NCBI GenBank assembly: GCA_014529385.2
Contig: CM043954.1
Coordinates: 91,295,747-91,359,746, forward strand
Reading direction: 5' to 3'
Source: Adiantum capillus-veneris
Taxonomy: Eukaryota; Streptophyta; Polypodiopsida; Polypodiales; Pteridaceae
DNA: 64,000 bases
Shown: piece after piece, positions 56,136 through 64,000 of the stretch
Position numbering within the stretch: the first letter of the stretch is position 1
Layout of the letters: each line of letters opens with the position of its first letter
The notes under the pieces: generated by a model
Told to the model about the DNA's origin: nothing
The model's database searches: none
The model's input: only the letters and a program-made list of their open reading frames with translations
Program-made: the position numbers and the translations under genes

Positions 56136-57217
56136 ATGTATGCTCTTGTGGAAGCTCAGAAAGGAGTGTGGAAGATTGTGTGTAAGTGAAGGTGCTGCCC
56201 TAAAATTGTGTGCACAGCAGCACTGTTTACAGATCTGTTTTTCTCCTTGTAGAATGCAGATCTGAGAATTCTGTCCGCAATGCCCATCCGTTTCGACGTG
56301 GTCTACAACTTTGCAGAAGAAATGTTTTGCAAATTCATCACCGTTTTGATGATATTCAGCTCAGACTGACTGTATACAGAAATTGCAGGTTTTTTGTCTT
56401 CGCATAGTGTGCGAGTTTGATGCACTTTTGGAAGCACGGTAGGTGCTCGAAGTTAGGTGCATAAATTTTGAGCTGAAGATGCAATTTGAGCTTATGCAGA
56501 GCTTGTGGTTTGAGGGTTTTTGGTAGATTTCGGAGACGTTTACACACCATCGAAGCGGTCTCTTAAGAGACGCAATTTTTTTTGAAGTACACAAGTGGAG
56601 CTTCTTTCACTCGTTTTCACACGATACTTTGGCAGTGATTTTGTACTTGGATTCATGGTCTTTGCGGATGGTTTGCATAAGGTTATGGCGCATGGTTGAT
56701 GCCCATTATACATGCATTTTGGCGAGCACTTTCAAGTGCCGGTGAGCTCTCTTGAGAGCATTGTTTTCACATTGATCAAGTTTCCGGATTGCAACTCTTT
56801 TGGCGCTTGCTTATGCGCGGTCACTCCGTTGATGTACGTTGAGTGCGGATTGCCATTGTATGTGAAAATGTGGAGCCATTTTGGCATTTCTACTCATTGG
56901 CATTGAGTAGTGTTATGGTTTATGGTAGAGATTGTACTTGAGTTTTTACTCAGTTTTCGGGGGAAACTCTGCCGGATTTTTCCCAGATTCTCGCCATAGT
57001 TTGTGATCGAGTGTTTACTCTCACTTTGACAGGTTTTGTCAGTTTGGACACAGTTTTGTGTTTTTGTATCCACTCTCGCAGGAGTGAGAAGTTGTGTATC
57101 CTTCTTTGCTTGAGACAATGGTTTGCTCTCGGGTGGGAGAGTCTTGTGATCTAGAGCATTGTTTGCCATAGTTTTGGCATGGATATGGAGACGCTTCAGG
57201 TTAGAGGCGGTTCTTGA
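56136..57217 (+). other. Cop6 long leader with gag remnant and a possible splice donor
   Basis: 56136 opens a 15-codon gag remnant (MYALVEAQKGVWKIVC), followed at once by GTAAGT, a strong donor-like site (about 56180). The rest to 57217 has stops in all frames. Whether the donor is used is unknown; no good acceptor in frame with the ORF was found before 57236. Confidence 0.45.
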
Positions 57218-58387
57218 TCACGATCGCGACTGACATGTTGGCACTGCGGCCACGATGGACATATTAGGCGTCGTTGCTTCAGGCGTATGAGGCAGCGGAA
57301 GAGGCAGATGCATGGTGCTACTATGAGGACAGATGCTAGAGAGTATGTATGTGACGGGCATGTCACTTTTGAGTCTAGCTTGCCTTCGAACTACTTTGTG
57401 TCTTGGGATAGCACATTGTCTACGCGTTTTCTACTAGACGAGCATGCAGTTTTTCATGTGACGCCACGTCGTGATTTGTTTTGCTCTTTCTCTAGTGGGA
57501 GACTTGGTCGTGTGCAGTTTGCTGATGGCTCAGCATATGACATAGAGGGTGCTGGAGATGTATGCATGTCTTTACCTAGCGGTGCATTGCTTACGCTACG
57601 AGATGTACGTTATGTACCAGGACTCAGTCAGAGTCTCATTTCAGTGCGTCAGTTGCAGAGTAGTGGACATTGTGTACTGCTTGGAGAGCGGTCATTTCAG
57701 ATGCATAGGGGATCACTGGTGATAGCCAGAGGTGCTAGGAGTGGTCTGGTATACCCTTTGCATATTTCTGACACACGAGGCAGTGTAGTCTCTGTGTATT
57801 TGCAACCATGTTTGAAGCGAGAGACGAGGCGTGTCTCTTTTGCGGATGTGCTGCATGGAGAGCAGGTTGTGCATTTGTCTTGTGGTGACGTTCACACAGA
57901 CAGTGGTATCTCTGGGAATGCACAGCTTTGTCAATCATCAGTTGAGGTGACATCAATTGAGCCAGAGACCGATGCATTATTCTATGATGCGTCTGATACG
58001 TTTGAGGGCGACAGTGTCCTTCAGACAGCTATGTATGATTGCAGTGGTGCTGATTTTTCGGTTTTGCAGTCATTCTCAGCGGACATACCTTTGCCAGATG
58101 TTGCTGACAGGGATAGGTTGGCACACATAGTGCATGTTTCGTCGGCTTTCGGATCTCTCATGTCTGACCTTTTGGTTTCAAGACCTGATCTTGCTTATGC
58201 GGTTAGTGCATTTGCAGTGGGAGTTGTCAGTCGTGCGATGACTGACACTTGCATTGTGCATTGTGGAGCCATGCAGGTCGTCACTCGATACCTGCATCAT
58301 GAGTGTCATTGTAGCTCTAGCCCTAGTGGTATGCATGTTGCATCTACACTAGAGCATGTTTGGAGTGAGCCAGTGGGTATAGGTTGA
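57218..58387 (+). CDS. Cop6 chimeric protein: zinc knuckle, protease-like domain, RT thumb
   Basis: The frame is open from 57218; the first ATG is 57287, giving 366 residues to the TGA. Before that ATG the frame encodes a nucleocapsid zinc knuckle, CWHCGHDGHIRRRC (57236-57277), so use of an upstream or non-ATG start is possible. A Copia protease-like domain follows (FHVTPRRDLF, DIEGAGDVCMSLPSG, LRDVRYVPGLSQSLISVRQL), but its active-site DSG reads DEH, so it should be inactive. After a linker of about 110 residues there is an RT thumb/RNase H connection piece (VSSAFGSLMSDLLVSRPDLA, YAVSAF). Integrase and RT catalytic motifs are absent. An unbroken frame across this fusion suggests selection or youth. 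Confidence 0.75.
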   Translation, partial: SRSRLTCWHCGHDGHIRRRCFRRMRQRKRQMHGATMRTDAREYVCDGHVTFESSLPSNYFVSWDSTLSTRFLLDEHAVFHVTPRRDLFCSFSSGRLGRVQFADGSAYDIEGAGDVCMSLPSGALLTLRDVRYVPGLSQSLISVRQLQSSGHCVLLGERSFQMHRGSLVIARGARSGLVYPLHISDTRGSVVSVYLQPCLKRETRRVSFADVLHGEQVVHLSCGDVHTDSGISGNAQLCQSSVEVTSIEPETDALFYDASDTFEGDSVLQTAMYDCSGADFSVLQSFSADIPLPDVADRDRLAHIVHVSSAFGSLMSDLLVSRPDLAYAVSAFAVGVVSRAMTDTCIVHCGAMQVVTRYLHHECHCSSSPSGMHVASTLEHVWSEPVGIG

Positions 58388-58461
58388 GAGTCGTCTTCTC
58401 TCACCTCTTGTATATACTAGTTGTAGGCTAGTCTTCTCGCCACTTATCGGCACACAGCCTT

Positions 58462-58472
58462 TAGTGGGAGAA
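58462..58472 (+). promoter_or_regulatory. Cop6 polypurine tract
   Basis: TAGTGGGAGAA immediately before the 3' LTR. Confidence 0.75.
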
Positions 58473-58705
58473 TGTTAGGTAAAGGCGGTGTGCCTCACCG
58501 TGCTTTGCCCGTGTCCACCGGCTAATGTCCGGCTGCCCACATTTATCTCCTTATTCTTTATACATACAAAGAATAAGGAGCTCTCACTCACGTGGTACTC
58601 ACATAGTGAGATTTGGGAGCTCCACCCCACATCCTGTGTCCTGCTCTCTGTCTCCCTCTCTCTCCTTCTCACTCTCCGCACACGCACCGCATCCGCGCAC
58701 TCACA
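58473..58705 (+). repeat. Cop6 3' LTR
   Basis: 233 bp; ends GCACTCACA before the AGAAG duplication. Confidence 0.95.
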
Positions 58706-58837
58706 AGAAGATCCTTCTCTAGCACAGATTGCAAGCAAAAGAAGAACCTCAAGACCCTCAAGACTCCAGAACCTCAAGAACCTCACGACCCAAGAACCCA
58801 AGTTCCTCGTGAACTTAAGAACCCAAAACTTCAGTGT

Positions 58838-59334
58838 ATGGTCATTACCCAAAGCGGAATGGATACTTCGCATGGAGGTGATGAGAATGGAAGTGGCGAA
58901 GAAGAATTTTCCCCACGAGGAGGTTTTTCCAACCCTCCCCCTTCCCCATCTACGCCAAAGATTGCACTAACCCCTATGGAGGCTTTCGACAAGATGATGA
59001 TGGACAGGAAGTTAGAATGCGAAGCAAGAAAGGCAGAATTGGCTCGTGAACGCGAAGAAAGAAAAGCAAAACGGGATCGCGAGCACAAAGAAAGAATGGC
59101 AGCCATAGAGCGTGTGCGTGAGCAAGCGCGCTTGGTGGCCGCAGAAAGAATGGCAGCCATAGAGCGTGTGCGCGAGCAAGCGCGCTTGGCGGCCGAAGAG
59201 AGAATGGCAGCCCTAGAGCGTGAGCACTAGCAAGCACGATTGGCAACCGAAGAAAGAATAGCCGAATTGGATCGTGAGCGAGAAGAAAGACGGTTAGAGC
59301 GTGAAGCGCAGAGAGGCCATGTCACAAACCGGTG
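58838..59334 (+). pseudogene. LardA3 gag, coiled-coil protein
   Basis: ATG at 58838: MVITQSGMDTSHGGDENGSG, a Pro-rich segment, then long charged heptad-like sequence with three near-copies of an ERMAAIERVREQARL unit (residues about 85-130). A TAG at 59228 interrupts; the frame runs on to the Gyp2 LTR at 59320. No zinc knuckle or protease is seen. Confidence 0.75.
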
Positions 59335-59580
59335 ACGTGGCTGCTATCTAGTACACACACACACACACTCTTTTTGGCATGGACAGTCCAGCAAGAAAAC
59401 CTCGGAAGCTGCTACCTAAAATGCTGATGCGGCAAGTCCGTACAGTCTGCTGACGTGGCAGCCCGCGAATTGCGACGCAGATTGCGGAGGTGGCGTGGCA
59501 ACGCTGGCAGCTTTTGGGCGATGCTTTATTCCACGCAAAGCTGGCAGACTTTGGCATTGCTTTTTGCTACTTTCCTACGC

Positions 59581-59662
<82 letters not shown>

Positions 59663-60096
59663 AAAAAGCTTTTGCTTTATTTGCTCTAAGCAAATTGGAA
59701 AGAGAGAGAGAAGCTTTTGCTTTATTTCCTATTGGCTCAAGAGAGAGCTTGTGAGAGAAAGAGCCTTTGCTTTATTTTTAGGCTTTTGATTTTCAGCGTT
59801 TGGGGCTCTGCTTTTAGCATCCCTTGTAATCTTTAAATATGTGAGCAGGCCTCTCATAACTAAGAGCATCTAGACGCAGAGTTTGAGTGTGAGCGCCTGC
59901 CCACACTCTTGTACTTTGAGCATAGATTAATACAAAAAGAATTACCGAAAGGGGCGCCAGTCTTTGGAGCCAATAACTCTAGGCACGGAACCTCACCGGG
60001 CCAGTGTCGAATCAATCGTGAACTGTGAACTGTTTTGAAGTGGTTATTTGTGATGTCGCGGTAGATTCTCAACTTAGAGTGTCCAAATCTGTTACA
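59320..60096 (+). repeat. Gyp2 5' LTR
   Basis: 777 bp, TGTCACAAACCGG to CTGTTACA, with a long (GA)n and a TTTAAATATG box near 59833. Ends inferred from TG...CA and the primer site; no second copy in the window. Confidence 0.7.
59586..59660. repeat. (GA)n microsatellite in the Gyp2 LTR
   Basis: About 37 GA units; shorter GA runs follow at 59702-59710. Confidence 0.98.
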
Positions 60097-60166
60097 GAGG
60101 TATTAGAGCACGACCGATTTCTCTTCTACGAGAAATCCGCTCCCTAAAACTTTTTCCGCGGCACCT

Positions 60167-60862
60167 TTGGCTTCAAGCAAGGATCAATCGACTCCCTCTG
60201 CATCCGGAGATGCGGGAAGGGATCATAACGAAGATTCAAGCAAGGAGTATGGCCCGCCTTGGCCTACTCAAGCGAAGCGTCAGGAGATGGAGCGTCGTCA
60301 ATTGATCGGCAATGCAACAAAGATGATGCTTAATTTTGCCAAGGACCCGAAATTGGCTAAATATATGAGCAAGACTTCTTTTGAAGAGGTGCACGCAGTG
60401 GCAGAAAACCACAAAACCACCCCGAAAACCCGCTCTCAAGAAACCTCCTACTCCCAAGAAGTATACAGAGAAGGAATTAGAAGAGGTGGTTGATGCACAA
60501 ATTGCTCAGCTTTTTGACACGGAAAGCAAAGCTAAAAAGCACGACAAAAAGCAGAAGAAAGGCACTGACTTCCCTGGTTATTTCGGTCATCAGTCAACAT
60601 TTGAGAAAAGGCAAAGAAACAGAAGAGGCGCTTTAGATTTGAAGGAGTACCCAGTTCTTCTTCTTCTTCTTCTTCTTCTTCTTCTTCTTCTTCTGATAGT
60701 TCTTCTAGCTCATCTGACTCGAGCGAAGAAGACGAAAAAGGCAAAAAGCAAGGCAAAAAGCAACGCTTCCGAAAGGGCAAGAAGAGACAAAGAAGTCTAC
60801 CCGTGATCGACAGTGCCACAGAGGACTCGTCTAGTTCGGACTCGGATGACAGCAGTTTTTAT
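60167..60862 (+). pseudogene. Gyp2 gag, N-terminal part
   Basis: The frame begins with TTG where an ATG would be expected (xASSKDQSTPSASGDAG). A frame change near 60425 follows; the second frame has KYTEKELEEVVDAQIAQLFD. A TTC repeat (about 60656-60693) encodes a Ser run in the right frame, then a Lys-rich segment and SSSSDSDDSSFY, where the hAT is inserted. It continues at 62490. Confidence 0.75.
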
Positions 60863-62489
60863 CAGGGTGGAATCCGTACGTACGTACCGTACCGTTCCGT
60901 ACAACAAATACAGCATTTTTAAAAAAAAATTGGGCGTTTTCTCCTCGGACCAGTTGCGCTAGGGGGCGCTTCTAGATGGGCTTAATAGTGTGAAGGGGAG
61001 AAAGCCTTAGGCCTTTTTAATCGACCACGAAACCAAAAGAGTCTCTATTGTGTTACAGAGAAGTCTGCAGAGCAATGCACAGAGACCTGTAGAGCCGAGC
61101 TACGCGCCTGAAAAGGTACTGCTTCTGCCACCATGCACTCCGTACTCCTCATGTGTGTGCACTCTTTTGCATTTGCAATGTGCAAGATTCATTATGCCGC
61201 GTAAAACCAACCCCAACTGGTCGCTCCACACCAATGTGTTGAGCATCATCACGACCACTTCTCAACAAGGTTCCGGCACACGCTTATGGCAATGCAAGTA
61301 TTGTGGGGACCAGTACACCAGCACTATTACGCGAGTCAAAAAGCACTTGACGAGCATCGGGTGCACTGATCAGATTGGTGCATGTGAGAAAATGCCACCA
61401 CCTTTGAGGGAGCAGCTTGTTTCCTGTTGGTGCTCCTGGTTTGAGAGGTGCTCCCAGCACACAAGGATGCTTTACATGATGCTTTTGTTGGAGAGCTGGA
61501 GTCTTTAGGTGCGGAGGCAGAGGTTGGAGGAGGTTCGGCCTTCATGCAACCCCCTACTTCCAGGAAGAGAGCACGTGTTGGCGGTGAAGATGAGGATTCC
61601 TTGCCACGTGAAAAAGGTACATCTGAAAATGGTAGATGATCCTAGACCAGAGGAGGTGGACCGACAGATCAGAGACGAGCAGGAGTAGATTCTCAAAGAG
61701 CTGCATAGAGAGCTCGAGAGCGTGGATCGTCGTGTGACTAGATCACGTGCACGAGCTCTTAGCCTTCCTCTACGCACGGTGGGAGGAGATCCACACTCTG
61801 TGACGAGAGAGTATTCGCAGGGGGAAGCTTCCTATTTGCTCCAATCGCAAGCGAGCGAATGAAGCTGTCCGGCTCATCCATGCAGAGACTGCTGATATGC
61901 CTGAGGAGGCTTGTGGTGCAGAGGTGCTTGTACCAGAGTTGACAATGCTGAGCCTGACCCTGAGTTTCATGAAGAGGGCAATGTCCTTGATGATGGGGGC
62001 TTGCTCTCTACCGACGATTCATCTTCCGCATCTGACACAGACTTTTGAGGCTGCACGTCTTAGTGCACATTGGTGACTGCATGCTTTGGAGGACAGGCTG
62101 CAGCAGACTTCTATTGTTATTATGGCATTGTAGTATTTCACAGTACCTTTTTTTGGATCTTAATTCAGTTTGTATGGTATATGCCGACTTCTGGCTGATG
62201 CCATGGACATGAGGTTTATAGTTGTTATTTAATTTTATGATTTATGGTCATTGGTTTTCTCATTGAGTATTGAGTCTTGAGTCATTAAGTTTCATGATCA
62301 ATATATTCATTTTAAGCATTGCATTGTTAATGAGGCTGAATTTTGAAAGGTCTGTGAACTTAAATTTCGTGTAATTATCTTTTTTTACAAATGGTACGAA
62401 CCTATCACGTACCTAAAGGTTGGTTCAGTACGGAAGTATGTTCCGTACGTACCTAAACCGTACCGTACACTTCGTACCTTTCCACCTTG
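60863..62489 (+). mobile_element. hAT-type DNA transposon, non-autonomous, TSD GTTTTTAT
   Basis: Perfect 8-bp duplication GTTTTTAT at 60855-60862 and 62490-62497, in Gyp2 gag. Termini are CAGGGTGGAA and (inverted) CAAGGTGGAA. Both subterminal zones are packed with GTACGTACC/CCGTACCGTAC motifs. The interior has only the two ends of a transposase gene, so the element is internally deleted. Removing it rejoins the gag frame (SSFY to AKKKNFFKAN). Confidence 0.93.
61194..62048 (+). pseudogene. hAT transposase remnant: BED zinc finger and acidic tail
   Basis: ATG at 61194 (MPRKTNPNWSLHTNVLSIIT). A BED-type zinc finger follows: WQCKYCGDQYTSTITRVKKH with the closing LTSIGC. A frame change near 61430 leads to KDALHDAFVGELESLG and a nuclear-signal-like SRKRARVGG. 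The end (about 61950-62048) is acidic: DPEFHEEGNVLDDGGLLSTD. The RNase H-fold catalytic core and the dimerisation domain are missing. Confidence 0.8.
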
Positions 62490-63295
62490 GTTTTTATGCA
62501 AAGAAGAAGAATTTTTTCAAAGCCAACCAGTATGACTTTCTGGAAGACAAAAGCAAGAAAGTCCGAGAGTTTAAGGAAGGTGGACAGTCAATTAAATTTG
62601 ACACGTTTTCCAGTTATAGAGATGCTTCAAAGGCTTTGTCTTTTGTACAACAGTTTGACATTGCTTTCGCGGGAGGACGTTACTCAGAGCACTCTAAGAT
62701 TCGAAGAGCTGCCTCTTACTTTAAGGGGAATGCTCGAACTTGGTGGTCCACACTTCTATTAAACAAGACTGCGCCAGTTAAATGGGTGAAATTCAAGAGG
62801 CTTTTTGATTCTTCTTGGCTGACTCGAGAGTATGAACGTGACATACGAACTGCTTGGAACCATCTCCGCATAACCAAGAAGGATACAGTAGACGCTTATT
62901 GCGAGGGATTCTGGAGCTCTTTTCTACCCGCCTCTTCATTCAAGAAGATCTCGTTCAAGGAACAAATTGAGCGGTTTACCTTGGGTCTTCCTACAGAGAT
63001 CCAAGAACACTGCTTGGAACAGAAGTCAGCTTCCATTCAAGAGTTGATGAGTCATGCGAAACGGGGTTTTGCCATTCACTCTGGCAGTTTGACCTACCCC
63101 ACCGATGAGATCATGACACAAAGAGTCGAACAGACTTCGACAAATGAAAGTAGAAAGAGGAAAAGCAACCCAAAAAAGAAAGATGCACGTCCCAAGTTTA
63201 CTCCTCAAGAGAGAGCTCGCTTCATCAGGGAAGGGAAGTGCTTTGGATGCGAGGAAACAAGACATATCTCCGCGAAGTGCCCTAAAAAGGCATAG
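62490..63295 (+). pseudogene. Gyp2 gag, capsid and zinc knuckle
   Basis: An open frame with the retrotransposon gag domain: KIRRAASYFKGNARTWWSTL, the TAWNHLRIT and AYCEGFWSSFLP segments, and FTLGLPTEIQEHCLEQK. A Lys-rich part leads to the knuckle CFGCEETRHISAKC (CX2CX4HX4C), then TAG at 63293. It is the downstream half of the gag broken by the hAT insertion. Confidence 0.9.
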
Positions 63296-64000
63296 AAAGA
63301 GCAGAACGACAAGGACGACGAGAGGCCTGAGAGTTCGAGAGCAACTGAGCACCATGGAAGAAAAGGCAAGAGGAAAACAGGACTCGTTCCAGATTGCGTG
63401 GGTACCGATCCCAGCACGATGGACGAGAGTACAGAACTTTGTCGAGCTTGGGGCAAAGTGAAAGACCAAGAAGCCTTGATCTTCTCTGATGGAGGAGCCA
63501 AGGCCAACTTCATTTCACCGAAATTGGCGACGCGGCTCGAGATCACTCCCGATCGGATGGGACCACTTGCAGAGGCAGTTCTAGCGGCACCCGGCAGGGA
63601 CGTAGCCATTACACCTGTCATTGGCAAACTTTGGTTGAATCGTCAGGGGTATTTGGGGCATGAGGACTTCCTTTGGAAGGTTGTGATGTTCTCTTGGGAA
63701 TTCCCTAGTACCACAAGAACAACGCCGAGGTCGACTATCGGGCAAGAAAGGCGACATTGATTGCAGAGAAGGGCAGAACCATTGTACTTGATATTAAACT
63801 TAAGGGCGAGTCTGTCCCTATTGTATCAGCTTCGGCCATTTCAAAGTTAATAAAATCCGGTCTGTTTGTTTACTCAATCTTTATGAAAGAGTTGAGTGAT
63901 GAGAATAGGACAAATATGTCTGAACTTGATAAAGAACGCCAAGATTTTCTCCACTCTCATGCCGATTTCTTCTCAGAGGGCCTGCCGGGCGAGATACCAC
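63296..64000 (+). pseudogene. Gyp2 protease and linker to RT
   Basis: ALIFSDGGAKANFISPKLAT at about 63473-63530 is the retropepsin site, with DGG instead of DSG/DTG. A frame change near 63690 leads to NAEVDYRARKATLIAEKGRT and VSASAISKLIKSG, then DFFSEGLPGEIP at the window edge, the usual lead-in to Gypsy RT. Confidence 0.82.

Larger units (their letters stand above)
55753..58705 (+). mobile_element. Cop6: small Copia derivative with intact chimeric ORF, TSD AGAAG
   Basis: LTRs 55753-55993 and 58473-58705 (TGTTAGGTAAAG to GCACTCACA) with AGAAG at 55748-55752 and 58706-58710. Primer site at 55996, polypurine tract before 58473. The 2.95-kb element lacks most of gag, integrase and the RT palm, so it depends on other elements. 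It interrupts the LardA3 leader; the flanks join cleanly. Confidence 0.95.
34992..59319 (+). mobile_element. LardA3: gag-only LTR element carrying four later insertions
   Basis: The 5' LTR begins at 34992 inside LardA2 gag and is continued, after removal of Cop5 and LardA4, at 49080-49590 and 55203-55430 (about 1.24 kb). The primer site TGGTATCAGAGC is at 55432. The leader is interrupted by Cop6 (55753-58705), then gag runs to 59319, where Gyp2 begins. The 3' LTR is not in the window. A C-run at about 35404-35420 lies in the LTR. Confidence 0.8.
59320..64000 (+). mobile_element. Gyp2: Ty3/Gypsy element, runs off the right edge
   Basis: 5' LTR 59320-60096, primer-like site GGTATTAGAGCACG at 60099, gag (60167-63295, interrupted by a hAT element), protease and the approach to RT by 64000. 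The order gag-protease-RT is common to Copia and Gypsy, but the gag type and protease linker are Gypsy. The 3' part and 3' LTR are outside the window. Confidence 0.88.

Overview
The window is nuclear DNA of a land plant with a large, repeat-choked genome. The evidence is plant-type Copia and Gypsy retrotransposons primed from initiator tRNA-Met, a spliced plant-type MsrA gene, and a spliced LEA_3-like gene with a plant TATA promoter. A fern, lycophyte or gymnosperm would fit, but the sequence does not fix the species. Only two ordinary host genes are visible; almost everything else is transposon.

Layout. 1-5148: a Copia element (Cop1, + strand, 227-bp LTRs, cut by the left edge) inserted into the RNase H region of an older Copia (Cop2, - strand, 5149-9060). 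10.4-15.9 kb: a + strand Copia (Cop3) interrupted by a - strand Gypsy (Gyp1), with a tandem duplication of leader plus LTR. 15.9-18.8 kb: decayed, unassigned DNA. 18.85-22.8 kb: the host island, a two-exon LEA_3-like gene (+) facing the 3' exons of an MSRA5-like methionine sulfoxide reductase gene (-). 24.3-29.5 kb: a complete Copia (Cop4, -, target-site duplication ACAAT).

30.9-64 kb is one nested stack. An LTR element (Ret1) is broken by a solo LTR and by a gag-only 'LardA' element with 1.2-kb LTRs. A second LardA copy (A3) lies inside that element's gag. A3 in turn carries four later insertions: Copia Cop5 (TSD GATCG); LardA4 (TSD AGAGT), itself hit by a solo LTR; the small Copia Cop6 (TSD AGAAG), which keeps an intact chimeric ORF; and Gypsy Gyp2, which carries a non-autonomous hAT (8-bp TSD).

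The outstanding object is at 36520-44828: an 8.3-kb DNA transposon inside Cop5, with imperfect terminal inverted repeats (TTAGGAAAAATATG at the left end) and a 5-bp target-site duplication. It has two genes on + and two on -, converging on a set of hairpins. One gene is a histone H3 variant: an H3-like start (MTRTKQTAKE), a basic tail of about 200 residues, and a well-conserved H3 histone fold, now broken by two stops. A second is a three-exon gene of about 487 residues with clean splice sites and a possible transposase-like end. The other two genes are unrecognised. I know of no described transposon superfamily with this gene set.

Many in-frame stops across these elements sit where a relative has Gln or Arg, as expected from loss of methylated cytosine (CAG to TAG, CGA to TGA). 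Most of the window therefore looks long silenced, with Cop6 and the large gene of the 8.3-kb element the least damaged.
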